Of a stretch of DNA of 64,000 bases, positions 42,442-53,709 are shown piece by piece. This DNA comes from Liopterus haemorrhoidalis (lineage: Eukaryota > Arthropoda > Insecta > Coleoptera > Dytiscidae), in the NCBI GenBank assembly GCA_963971575.1, contig OZ020625.1, forward strand, positions 19,560,829-19,624,828, in the 5' to 3' direction. How positions within the stretch are numbered: position 1 is the first letter of the stretch; each line of letters opens with the position of its first letter. Under the pieces are notes generated by a model. That model did no database searches, had not been told where the DNA came from, and worked only from the letters and a program-made list of their open reading frames with translations. Both the position numbers and the translations under genes were made by a program.

Positions 42442-45400
42442 CTATAGTGGTCGTGGAAAAATTTCTTTATCACACTGATCACATTTGTATGGTTCCTCTC
42501 CAGACCGTAATTGAGTAATGAGACTTGAGGACTGTTCAAATATTTTATCACACTGATCACATTTGAATGGTTTCTCTCCAGAATGCATTCGTTTGTGAGT
42601 AATGAGACTTGAAGACACTAAAAATGCTTTATCACACTGATCACATTTGAATGGTTTCTCTCCAGAATGCATTCGTTTGTGAGTAATGAGACTTGAAGAC
42701 ACTGAAAATGCTTTATCACACTGATCACATTTGAATGGTTTCTCTCCAGAATGTAATCGTTTGTGAGTAACCAGATGTGAAGACCTTGAAAATGCTTTAT
42801 CACATTGATCACATTTGAATGGTCTCTCACCAGAATGTTTTCGTTTGTGATGAATGAGATTTGATGATTGTGAAAATGCTTTATCACACTGATCACATTT
42901 GAATGGTTTCTCTCCAGAATGTATTCGTTTGTGAGTAATGAGACTTGAAGACACTGAAAATGCTGTATCACACTGATCACATTTGAATGGTTTCTCTCCA
43001 GTATGTATTCGTTTGTGCATAATGAGATCAGATGAACGTGAAAATGCTTTATCACATTGATCACATTTGAATGGTTTCTCTCCAGTATGTATTTGTTTGT
43101 GTATAATAAGATCAGATGAACGTGAAAATGCTTTATCACATTGATAACATTTGAATGGTTTCTCTCCAGAATGTACTTGTTTGTGCCTAATGAGATGTGA
43201 TGAATTCGTAAATGCTTTAACACACTGCTTACATTTGAATGGTTTCTCTCCAGAATGTAATCGTTTGTGAATAACCAGATGTGAAGACCTTGAAAATGCT
43301 TTATCACACTGCTCACATTTGAATGGTTTCTCTCCAGAATGTAATCGTTTGTGAGTAACCAGATGTGAAGACCTTGAAAATGCTTTATCACATTGATCAC
43401 ATTTTAATGGTTTCTCTACAGAATGTATTCGTTTGTGAGTAATGAGACTTGAAGACATTGAAAATGCTTTATCACACTGATCACATTTGAATGGTTTCTC
43501 TCCAGTATGTTTTCGTTTGTGTATAATGAGATCAGATGAACGTGAAAATGATTTTTCACAATGATCACATTTGAATGGTCTCTCACCAGAATGTTTTCGT
43601 TTGTGATGAATGAGATTTGATGATTGTGAAAATGCTTTATCACACTGATCACATTTGAATGGTTTCGCTCCAGAATGTATTCGTTTGTGTGTAATGAGAC
43701 TTGAAGACACTGAAAATGCTTTATCACACTGATCACATTTGAATGGTTTCTCTCCAGTATGTATTCGTTTGTGTATAATGAGATCATATGAACGTGAAAA
43801 TGCTTTATCACATTGATCACATTTGAACGGTTTCTCTCCAGTATGTATTCGTTTGTGTATAATGAGATCAGATGAACGTGAAAATGCTTTATCACATTGA
43901 TCACATTTGAATGGTTTCTCTCCAGAATGTGTTCGTTTGTGAGTAATCAAATTTGAAGACACTGTAAATGCTTTATCACATTGATCACATTTGAATGGTT
44001 TCTCTCCAGAATGTACTCGTTTGTGCCTAATGAGATCTGAAGAACTTGAAAATGCTTTATCACACTGCTCACATTTGAATGGTTTCTCTGCAGAATGTGT
44101 TCGTTTGTGAGTAATCAAATTTGAAGACACTGTAAATGCTTTATCACACTGATCACATTTGAATGGTTTCCCTCCAAAATGTATTTTCTTGTGTCTTATG
44201 AAATGTGATGACCTTGTTGTTGTGGGTTGTTCATGCTTGTTTATGGCCAACGGCTCCCAACTCTCATCTAATTCACTGGAAGATGTTTCACTAGCTGCAA
44301 ACAATTTTGCATTGATTATTGAGACAAACTTTCAGTTGTTTAAATATAGTCATTTTCTTATAAATAATAAATTTATTTAACCAATAACACATTACCTAAA
44401 TGATGAGGTTTAGTCAAGATGACACATATAATATGAACTGAAACCACACGAGTTAACAAAATAGTTTTCCATATAACATAATGTTACAGCCATATAATGG
44501 GGATCTTTACTGTACAGTGCAGTGCTATATATTGCGGGTATGATAAGTATGGAAATGAATGAATAGCGATTAGGTACGGATTATTTTTAACAAACATTAC
44601 GGCTTCTAATATATAAAAAGATGGAAGAGTTAATTCAGACAAAACTGGAAAAAAGGATCTGCAAGATGATCTAAAGGGACACTTGCTATTATGCGAATAG
44701 TGAGAATTTAAACTAGAATAGTATTGAAACTACAAGGTTGAAATGAGAAAATTCGATGCGAGTAGAACATTCCGAGCGCGAGCCGCAGGTGACCGTGAGA
44801 AACCACGAGCATCGATTTTTCTCTTCTTTCCAACCGAGTCATAGACCCTACTTTATATAACAAATTAATTAATTATTTAAACTTATTTTTTTACTTTTTT
44901 TTTTTGTTTAATTTTAGTTTAATTTGCCTCACATCGGCCACTATCTTGTCACTTTTTAGTAAGTTATGTTACTAAATGTTTTAAAATAACTTTGCATTTG
45001 TTAAATGTATCCATATGTCATAGATACCGTCCGCACTACTATTCAGCGCGGAAGAATGCATACCTTATAGTGAACAATAACAACTGACAACAAGCATGAA
45101 ATAATTATTCCTTAACTATTGAAGGAATGAAATACACGCAAAATGCATAAGAAGAAAAGTATTTTAGAATAACATTCCAACTCTTGTGTTAGAATATTAA
45201 CTTTCTGTAATCAAAATTGATTTTAGAATTGGTCTCTAGAATTCTCTAGCGGTTGTGGAGAAAAACTTTTTACGATACACATGATCTACCCCAAAACAAA
45301 ACGCCATAGCACATTGTTACGTGAAATATTACAAAGTAAGCAGCTCTGAGTATACTTGCAGTAACCATATCCTTATGCTTGTTCAATATAAAACAAGATT

Positions 45401-48112
45401 TGCTAAGTTTAGATAGCAAATAGTCCACGTGATTATCCAGTTTAGATTATCACTTATTATGTCCAAAAATTTTGTAGATTGGGAAAAATGACTTTTTTTT
45501 TGTCGTTGCAAATGTAAATATGGGCCGGCAATAAGTGCATTGTTGTGTTCATGGAAAAGCAGAGGATGATTTTTATTTCGGTATTTAGCATGAGATTATT
45601 TTCAAAGCACCACCGACTTATTGCTACTAAGTTTTCGTCACCAACCGCGTCTTCAACCTGTGGAATTCTCTCCCGGAAGAAGCTGTGTCTGCCCCAAGCA
45701 TAAACACCTTTAAAGCCAGAATAAGTCATTTATTTCTCCGAGCAATGTAATTTTAGTTCTATATTTAATTTAATTGTAAAATCTTCATTTCTTAATTTAA
45801 GTAATTATGTAATTGCAACTGTATATGCGTGTTCCGTTACATTGCACTTGAAATCATGAGTTCTTTTCTTTGCCACTAAATTAAACTAACCCTGCATACA
45901 ATTCCCCACCAAAAAAAAAATAAATAAATAAATAAAAAAAAAATATGGTTTTGGCTAGTAGAGACAACTTGCTCTCTATAAGAAAAAAATAATGAGAGCC
46001 ACGATTGCGGTGGACTACCGATGTCATTTAATTTAATTCCTATTATGGAGCCATGGATTAAATCGAAGGCTTTAGTAAAATCGTAAGAGAAGCCTAAGCA
46101 AAGTGATTTTGCCTCTGTTTTTGTGCATGGAATTGACAAATGAAAAAAAGCTGTTGTGGTCGATTTATATTTAACAAAACCATGTTGAAATGAAGTAAAG
46201 ATTGTATATTGGCTGATGAAAGATAAGAGTCTACAAAGAAACAATATTTCCAGTATCAAACTGTAGTCAGAGAGTTTGTGAGAGGTCGATAAGAATTAAA
46301 TCATTTATTGGATAAACTATATTAACAAATTACTACAACTATCAAACTATTAGTCATTGTGATCTTGTGCATGTATTCAGTAAATAGAAACTGGAAATAT
46401 CAGTATTGGAATCTCACAACTAGTACAATAATATTAAACTATTGACTGACCTGTATCTTGCGCAGCTGCACTCTCCTCATATTCACCGTCATCTCCACAT
46501 TCAGTCTTGATATCAATCTCCTCATTGAGGATTATATTAGTTTTGTAGTTATGCTTGGACATGTCGTCAGCAGATGAAATGATATATGTCAATCCAGTAT
46601 CGCGACTCTCTGAAATATATACACTTACAGTTACTGAACAATTGACATAGTTGATATTGTGTCGTGATGTCGTGACGTTGATACGTGATGTACGCATTAA
46701 GCTGTTAATAAAGCTAGCTCTGCTCACCAATGTTTGAAACTGCTGTACTTGCTAGTACATTTCCTTCACATTCACTGCTTTCCATAGGTTCAGACTTGAC
46801 GACAGTCTCTTCTGTGTTCATCCCATCATGATAAACGACAACTGTAACTCCATTTGTTATACCTGAAATAAACACATCATCAGTGAAATACAAACGAATT
46901 ACTCACTGCAAAATTTATATTTTATTTAAGATGTTTACTGATCATTGCCCCAATTCGTCTGAAATAAACAGAACTGTGACAATGAAATATGAACAACAGT
47001 CATAATTAGAAGTTAGTTGTAAATGTGCCCGTTACTGACCATTCTCCCATTCAGCTGTATGCTCTGTCCCAGCCATCATTATATAGTCATCAGTCATATC
47101 TTCATATTCTGTCTTAACATCCACATCTTCTTTAATAATATCGCTAACATCGCCGTCTCTGGTGACATCAGGATGTATGTCACCACCTGCGCCATCATTC
47201 AAATTCGTTCCTGGAACAAACACGTACTATCATTTAAAGGAACTACAACTAGTCTCTTTCTATAAATAATGGAATATAAAATAAACAATATTATTATAGT
47301 TTTAATCAGTATGCCAGTCAAAGTTTAATTCATTATATTAGCAAATATTTATGTATTTACTAATTATTCAACTTCTTTTACACCTCCTACAATTTTCAAA
47401 ATAGAGCAAAGATAAATAAATAAGGCTGATGATATAATAAAAATAACTTATATTGACATACTGGGTGTCCCATTTAACCGGGAATATGTAGGGATCTAAA
47501 AAACTGCAAGAGACACGACTTACTCCAAGAAACATTTAAGTTATTACTAATAAATAAAAATGATCAGTAATTTTACAGCAGCACTGGAAAGTAAGCAAAT
47601 AGTTGACTGAAGAAAGTTTAGTTTAATGTAGTATATGTTTTTTAATACATCAAAAATTATAAGGGAAAATTCAATTTGGCGAATACTAGTTTTTTGCTTA
47701 TGTCTAGTTTGCTATGCATTTTAAAAAGCCATTGAGCTGCACTAGTTATATAGATAATTTGGTCTAGTTTAACTGAAGTGGTATTTTTGGTAGTTTTAGA
47801 GATCGCCATACATTCCCAGTTAAATGGGACAGCCGGTACAATACCTGTGCAGTCTTCCTTTTCTGTTTTCACTGTGTTACTGTTATGACAGTACTCTTCC
47901 AAGGCTCTCAAACATTGTTTTTGTTCGTTTTTGCAATCCGTCAAATAAACACACAACTCTCCGCGAGTTTCAGAAGCAGAACTCAGTTGTGATGTGTAAT
48001 TTATATATATTTGACTGTTCCGCAAGTATTGCTCACGGAATTCATAGAAACCATCCACTTTACTGCAACATTCTGAACATATCGCTCCCTGATTGCGCAA
48101 CATTGCGGAGAC
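42442..48112 (-). CDS. ZAD-type C2H2 zinc-finger protein, five exons found, 5' end missing
   Basis: Exons 48112-47845, 47210-47040, 46862-46728, 46609-46451 and 44294-42442 all have AG/GT borders, and all four introns are phase 1, which strongly supports a real gene. The first exon found has GAICSECCSKVDGFYEFREQ, the second half of a ZAD dimerisation domain; the exon with the first cysteine pair and the start codon was not found. Three acidic linker exons follow (IIKEDVDVKTEYEDM, EETVVKSEPMESSE, EEIDIKTECGDDGEYE), each with a KxE/KSEP motif that resembles SUMO sites. The last exon encodes half a finger, then 19 complete fingers of the KPFKCDQCDKAFSRSSDLII type joined by HTGEKPF/HSGEKPF linkers, then two degenerate ones. 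The protein should be a nuclear DNA-binding regulator. Fingers are nearly identical at the DNA level. The main alternative, a pseudogene, is unlikely given the open frame, but the missing 5' exon leaves doubt. Confidence 0.85.
45201..45268 (-). repeat. Relic of a second zinc-finger gene 3' end
   Basis: CTTTCTGTAATCAAAATTG, TTTTAGAATTGGT and GGTTGTGGAGAAAAAC repeat, with a few changes, the 3' flank and last codons of the zinc-finger gene at 42404-42475. No fingers remain beside it. It suggests an old tandem copy in what is now the large intron. Confidence 0.65.
45480..45640 (-). pseudogene. LINE reverse transcriptase fragment in zinc-finger intron
   Basis: The minus strand reads DENLVAISRWCFENNLMLNT followed by EIKIILCF, the region after the YADD box in jockey/CR1-type RT. 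No flanking domains remain in frame. Confidence 0.55.
45648..45750 (+). pseudogene. LINE ORF2 C-terminal fragment, opposite strand
   Basis: The plus strand reads NRVFNLWNSLPEEAVSAPSI then NTFKARISHLFLRAM and a stop. WNSLPEEVVSAPSVN-FK is the usual C-terminus of CR1/RTE-like ORF2 proteins. It lies head to head with the RT fragment at 45480-45640, perhaps the result of a 5' inversion. Confidence 0.65.
45955..46260 (-). pseudogene. LINE reverse transcriptase fragment in zinc-finger intron
   Basis: QHGFVKYKSTTTAFFHLS and GFSYDFTKAFDLIHGSII (RT catalytic Asp block) then KLNDIGSPPQSWLSLFFSYR are RT motifs 2-4 of jockey/CR1 type. The fragment is separated from that at 45480-45640 by A-rich filler at 45910-45945 and may be the same element. 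Confidence 0.7.
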
Positions 48113-48125
48113 CTGAAAATAATTG

Positions 48126-48335
48126 TTAACATTGATCAGACCACTCGTCCATCCAGTTTTTCTCGAAACGAGAGGTGGGAGTAAGTTGATAAAAAAATTT
48201 TAGACGAAGTCTATCCAAAGAATCGGTTGGAAGTAGTGAAATTTTCCGGAACAAACCAGAAATACGGGATATGAAGGAAAACTTCATTTTTTTAAATAGT
48301 GACATATGTCGAGTTAGGCGTCCTTGAATTGAGCT
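48126..48335. repeat. Dispersed repeat X, copy 1
   Basis: GATCAGACCACTCGTCCATC, CAAAGAATCGG, TTCCGGAACAAACCAGAA and GAGTTAGGCGTCCTTGAAT occur in the same order as at 55112-55336. No coding capacity recognised; class unknown. Confidence 0.75.
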
Positions 48336-48662
48336 ATTGGAAAGAAACAACAATTATAGTCCGTCGAAGCAAACAAAGTCCCTGGGTAGGCGTGCCTTAG
48401 AGCTCTCGTTCTATACAATTTATTGAGAAATGTGTAGATATTAAGTATACAAATAAATGTTTTAAGTTCAAAGTATAATATTTTATTTTCTCTGTGAGCA
48501 CCAACATTATAACCTCTGAAAATATTCATTTACGAGCAGCAAATTTTATCATAAAATGGATTCACATATATTTATACACTTTTTTAAACTCGGTTATAAT
48601 TCAAATATACTATATACAGCAAGAAAACGTAAATTTGACCAAAAATTATTTATAAACCAATA

Positions 48663-49476
48663 GGGGAAACTTCCTAAGCGCCCTGACATCTGGTGGTGAT
48701 TTGCGGAAAATACGAGAGTAACATTGTTTTGTTTTGTTCAGTGGAGAAATACGTGTTTTTTTGTTGTTTGTGTTTTATTCTTGTGAAAAATGGCAAAAAA
48801 AACAATTCATTTTGTTGTGTGCCGCAATGTACAATATATCGTGAATAAAGAAGAATCCCACTTAAACATTCCATAATTTTCCTAAATCGGGAACAATATC
48901 AATTGAAATGACATTTGCAGGTAGAGAGAAAATGGATCGTAAGTCTCTATGATACACAAATGTCTCTATGGACCCAAAAACTAAAAATGGGCAAAAATCC
49001 AAGCTCATGAATGCGTGTTTACTCGATGCATTTTATGCCACAAGCAACTTTTAACTGATTTTTTACGTCCAAGAAAATACTGAAAAAAGCACTTATTCCA
49101 CTCAAAATTTACCTAAATCATCAGTTTATGTATTAAAAGGCCCTTCTACTTCTTCAGGCAGAGATATTAATTTTTACTAATATATTTACCATATTTTTGT
49201 TGTTATTATATTGACAAGACAGTCAAAAAGAATTAAAAATACAATGAAAAACTAAAAATTTCCTTGAAATTTCTTAAGAATAGTATATTATTACATATCT
49301 TTTAACTCGTAGATTACCTTTAAATAAAAAAAAGCACAAAAAAGCTCGGAAAATAGTAAAAATACAACTCGTGTTCATTTTCATCATGTAAACAAATACA
49401 CGAGTAACAGCTTAATGTCACTTTCGAGTGTTCCAGCTTTGCCGCATATGGCGCTGCGATCTTAAAAAGTTTCCCC
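48663..49476 (+). mobile_element. Short THAP-carrying derivative of the GGGGAAACTT transposon family, 814 bp
   Basis: Ends GGGGAAACTTCCTAAG and the inverse CTTAAAAAGTTTCCCC are inverted repeats, flanked by TA on both sides (48661-48662, 49477-49478), as expected of ISL2EU-like elements. The first 95 bp match the terminus at 7741-7832. From about 48800 the plus strand carries a decayed THAP start (FCCVPQC) and, near 49010, a VYSMHF block that replaces the VCSLHF end of the domain. No transposase core remains. Confidence 0.75.
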
Positions 49477-49478
49477 TA

Positions 49479-50012
49479 TACTATTTAGATACGTTGACAG
49501 ATGACTCTCCTTTTTCATGTCAAAAGTTCAGAAGACGATAGTGGCGCCGTTTCGGTAATTATAGTCGCGAACAGTGTTGCCAACTGGCGGGAATCTCGGA
49601 ATTCCCGCTTTGCGGTAAAATTTAAACATTGGAGGGAAAAAGGGAAAATAAGGGCCAAATGTGGGAATTATTCTCATACCATTTTTTAAAAACGAACCTA
49701 TGTTTAATAATGTAGGTATTTTGTCAACATTAATATTGTCACTCCCACACTTCAATCGTTAAGCTGAAAGAATATTTTCTATGGTCACCGACATTAAACA
49801 AAATAAAAAGGACTCGAATTGGTGAAAATACACTCAATTCAATGTGTATTCTCCGTAGTAGTTTACAAAAAGAAAATAACACTTGTGTAAAGTATCCCGT
49901 TGCAGATCAAAACATACAATTACATAAGAAGAGTATGCATTCCTTTCAAAATTAGCATGTATTTGTTGTTCTTTAACTAAATAATTCATGCAATAATATA
50001 TGTAATTATATT
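49479..50012. other. Intergenic, no gene seen
   Basis: A phrase GGCGCCGTTTCGGTAAT at 49542 and AACAGTGTTGCCAACT at 49570 resemble transposon-end phrases seen at 31740 and 59180. No gene. Confidence 0.4.
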
Positions 50013-50250
50013 AGGTGCCGTGGCTTAGTGGTAAGATGATTGTCTATGGAGCAGATTGACGCACTAGACGCTGGTTCGATACCTCCTTCGGATTTTTATC
50101 TTCCGATATTGTGCAGACAACGCTGGGGTCGACTCAGCCTCAAGTATTTAATTCTTATAAATGAGTACCTGCTCATTCAGGTATAATAGGATTGGTCGAA
50201 ACGTCACACTGACCCCAACGCCTAGATAGGCGTATAGGGAACCTATTATT
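50013..50250 (+). repeat. tRNA-derived SINE
   Basis: A box GTGGCTTAGTGGTAAGATG and B box CTGGTTCGATACCTCC are correctly spaced for an RNA polymerase III promoter. A tRNA-unrelated body with ACGCTGGGGTCGACTCAG and ATTGGTCGAAACGTCACAC follows to GGCGTATAGGGAACCTATT. An intact tRNA is excluded because the 5' and 3' ends do not pair. Confidence 0.7.
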
Positions 50251-50271
50251 ATTTATGCAATAATATTGAGC

Positions 50272-50371
50272 CATGTCAAGTTGGCCATGGACCATTGGCA
50301 CGGCACGGTAAATAGAGCGGACCAAATCAAGTACCACTGTTGGATAAACTGCAGGGTTTATACAGATAATT
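50272..50371 (+). repeat. Terminus of a foldback/satellite element copy
   Basis: GAGCCATGTCAAGTTGGCC, CACGGCACGGTAAATAGAGC and GGACCAAATCAAGTACC match the terminus at 60855-60965 and, more loosely, at 33960-34060. The rest of this copy resumes at about 54636 after a LINE insertion. Confidence 0.8.
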
Positions 50372-50601
50372 TATTTATTTATTTATTTAATAACCCATTG
50401 GACTGCCAACAGGTGCAAGCACCCAATAACAGGCAGCCACTTTAGCATACAAATGACAATGGTACAAAATAATACAATTATAAAGTTTAAAACAGAAAAA
50501 TATGTAAAACAACAAAAAAAAAAAAATTATATCTATATATACGAGGAACATAGGAGCTAGAAATTTAAGGGAATATTTATTATAGTCTAGAAAAAATATC
50601 T

Positions 50602-50940
50602 TTAAGCAGTGTTTTTAGTTTTATAATACTGTTTTATGATAGTTGAAAATCTCCGTAAAGATAAATTATGGATATCTAAGTCGATATCACAACTGACAGT
50701 ATTAAATAATTTTGTCATGCGACTCACTGGCGAGTTTAATAGGTAATTAGTAGAGGCAAAATTTTGCTTAAATGTACAAGTACTACGCATATTATAAGAA
50801 GGAACACAAAAATTTAATTGTCCTAACAAATTTGTATCGTCATAGCTCCCATGTACTATTCTGTATATTTGTTTAAGGTCAACCATGTCTCTACGTTCTT
50901 TAAGACTTATCATGCTAAAATAACATAACTTTCAGTACAT
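50602..50940 (-). pseudogene. ORF2 C-terminus of the twin-primed LINE
   Basis: MISLKERRDMVDLKQIYRIV, HGSYDDTNLLGQLNFCVPSY, NYLLNSPVSRMTKLFNTV and LRRFSTIIKQYYK form the usual C-terminal tail of CR1/jockey ORF2. It continues, after a gap, the ORF2 that breaks off at 54635 on the other strand. Confidence 0.75.
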
Positions 50941-51407
50941 ATATTTTTTCTTTCAGTACATATATTTTTTCTTGTGAGTGACATGGTCAAATTTAACTCC
51001 TCATTTAAACTTATTTTTTTCAAGTTTTATTGAATATTTAAAAGATTGTTTTATATCAACATTGAGTATTTTTTACTAGCTACAGTGTTGTAGTACTAGT
51101 AACTTCATAAAACAAAAGAGTTATTTATAATAATTAAAGGAAGTTTTCATTAAAATTGAATATAAACAGCATTTGGACTAATTAGTATTGTGCAAGATTG
51201 TGCGGCTGGTGTGTGCGTGACGTCACAGTTCTAGCCACTAATCCACAACTAACAAGATTCATCGGAGTGTTTAAATTTGTTCAAGTTATATGGATTTAGA
51301 TGTTTGATAAAATAAAATATATTTAACTTACTTTAACAATTTAAAAAAATCCGAGGAATTGTTATTGGGTTTATATAATAATATTCTATAATAATAATAA
51401 TAACACA
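50941..51407 (+). other. Inversion junction and 5' UTR of the LINE
   Basis: CTTTCAGTACATATATTTTTT is repeated in tandem at 50926-50970, near the junction between the two halves. The rest is non-coding leader before ORF1; an internal promoter is expected but no motif is clear. Confidence 0.45.
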
Positions 51408-52349
51408 ATGCCTGAGTGTTCGATTTGCCAGAAAACTGCAAATAGGAAAAATGATGCTTTAGTGCAATGTAAAGGAAAATGTCAGCAGATATTTCACGAA
51501 TCCTGTGTTAAATTACCTGAAGGCATGAACTTCAATGAACTAAAAGCCTACGGTTTGGGTTGGGAATGTTGTAATTGTCAAAAACGGCCGTCTATGAAAT
51601 ACAACACGAACACTACTGATAAATTGCCAAACCAAATTAGTAATATGGAAGTTATGTCAGCAATTAAAGTGCTGCAAAATGATATTGGAGTAATCAGAAA
51701 ACAACAAGAAGAATTACTTCATTCTGTAAATTATTGCTCCAATAAAATAGATGATTTCGAAGTGAAACTGAAGAGCTGGTCAGCAAAAATTCTGAAAATT
51801 GATGAAATGGAAACCTGTTGTTCTGAAATGAAAGTTAAATTACAAGAGTATGACACTAAAATTGATGATTTGGAACAATATTCGCGTCGGTGTAATATTG
51901 AAATTCAAGGGGTTCCTGAAAAAACGAATGAAAACGTAAATGATCTGGTCGTAGAAATTGGCACCGTCATAAGCTGCAATATCACAACTTCTGATATCGA
52001 CGTCGCACATCGTGTCCCAAACTTTAATAAAACAGCGAACAAAAACAAAAATATCATTGTTAAGTTCAGAAACTTTGATAAGCGGCGTGAATACCTGATG
52101 GCTTATAAGTCTAACAAAAATATTTCTTCGGCTGACATTATTACCAATACTTCCATTTCCGACAGAATTTACGTAAACGAACATCTTACGCCTAAAAGAA
52201 AGTTACTATTTCACGAAACCCGCGCTTTGTGTAAAAATAAAGGATATAAATTTGTTTGGATCCAAGATACTAAAATACTTGTTCGCAAATCTGAAAACGA
52301 TAAAGCTTTTGTTATTAACGGTTCATCAGATTTGGCTAAAATCATTTAA
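51408..52349 (+). CDS. LINE ORF1: PHD-like finger, coiled coil and L1-type RNA-binding domain
   Basis: The 313-residue protein opens with a PHD/zinc-ribbon pattern (CSICQKTANRKNDALVQCKG, CQQIFHESCVKLPEG, WECCNCQK), then a coiled coil (about residues 75-160; NDIGVIRKQQEELLHSVNYC), then an RRM-like block starting DLEQYSRRCNIEIQGVPE with HRVPNF and NIIVKFRNFDKRREYLMA, and a C-terminal part RIYVNEHLTPKRKLLFHETR, LCKNKGYKFVWIQDTKILVR. This is the standard ORF1 of many insect jockey/CR1-type LINEs and acts as RNA-binding chaperone in the retrotransposition particle. The frame is intact. It ends six bases before the first in-frame ATG-containing stretch of ORF2, so the two are read in sequence from one RNA. 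Confidence 0.9.
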   Translation: MPECSICQKTANRKNDALVQCKGKCQQIFHESCVKLPEGMNFNELKAYGLGWECCNCQKRPSMKYNTNTTDKLPNQISNMEVMSAIKVLQNDIGVIRKQQEELLHSVNYCSNKIDDFEVKLKSWSAKILKIDEMETCCSEMKVKLQEYDTKIDDLEQYSRRCNIEIQGVPEKTNENVNDLVVEIGTVISCNITTSDIDVAHRVPNFNKTANKNKNIIVKFRNFDKRREYLMAYKSNKNISSADIITNTSISDRIYVNEHLTPKRKLLFHETRALCKNKGYKFVWIQDTKILVRKSENDKAFVINGSSDLAKII

Positions 52350-52388
52350 ATTACGTTGCTAACTTATAAGTATATTAGAAATTCACAC

Positions 52389-53651
52389 ATGGCCATCAAT
52401 ATTTACTACCAAAACGTCAGAGGACTGCGAACAAAAACAGACTTATTCAAGGAACAAATATTATGTAACAACTACGACATAATATGCCTTACTGAAACTT
52501 GGTTGCCGGATTCTATCCACACGGCTGAACTTTTCGATGATCGCTACTGTGTTTTCCGCCGAGATCGTGACTATAATAACTGTCATTCAAAACGAGGTGG
52601 TGGTGTTTTAATTGCAGTTAAGAATAATTTCAAAGTGAAAGAGTTACTAAATTTACGTAGTGAAGCTGAAGATATTTGGGTTCAAATAAAAAACGTTTCC
52701 CAAAATAATAAGACCTTTGTTTTGAATTTGTGTTGCGTATACATTCCGCCTAAGTCAAACCTAGAAATCTATAACGCCCATCTTGATAAAATTAAATACA
52801 ACTATATAAATAACAATTGTGAAAATGTAATTATTATTGGCGATTACAATTTGCCCGAGGTAGAATGGGGTGCTTCACGAAATCAGTTATATCTCACTCC
52901 TTGTGTTACATCTGGAAACACTGGTGAGTATTTGATCGACGAATTTAATTTTGCTCAACTAAAACAATATAACTATATAAAGAATCATACTGAGTCAATA
53001 CTAGACCTTGTATTATCCAACTTCGACTTATCAGTTATATCCAATTCTCAGTTTCCTCTCTCAAATATTGATAAGTTTCATCCTCCTTTAATAATTGAAT
53101 TCGAAGCCATGATAACTGCAAGTGTACCGAATGTACTTGTTAATAGAATAAATTTTTTTAAATGTGATTATAATGCCATAAATACTGAATTACAAAATTA
53201 TAATTGGTCTGTTAATTTGCAAGATCTCAGTGTTGATGATTCAACTGCTAAATTTTATAACGTATTATACGATCTAATAAATACTCATACACCTCAGAAT
53301 TTACAAAGGAAGAATAAATTCCCACATTGGTTTTCACCGTATTTAATTAAATTAATAAAACAAAAAGAAAAAATCAGGAAATTATTTAAAACTTATAAAC
53401 AAGTAGCCGATAGAATTGAGTTTAATATACTAAGAAATAAAATAAGAATTGAGACAAATAACTGTAAAAAATATTTTGTTAAAAAAACTGAAGCTAACAT
53501 TAATAATAATCCTAAGCAATTTTGGACTTATATAAAAAATGAAAAAAAATGCAGCGGAATTCCTAGTTCCATGCAATATTTAAATATGACATCAAATGAT
53601 GCTAAATCTGCTGCTGATCTATTTGCCCATTATTTTAAATCAACTTTTGTA

Positions 53652-53709
<58 letters not shown>

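Noticed and set aside
42618..43904. Minus-strand frames with repeated NVINVIKHFHVH-type units
   Set aside because: Alternative-frame reading of the zinc-finger array; the C2H2 frame with correct Cys/His spacing is the real one.
44295..44304. A start codon for the zinc-finger protein directly before the finger exon
   Set aside because: No ATG is in frame there; TTTGCAG is a splice acceptor that joins in phase 1 to upstream exons.
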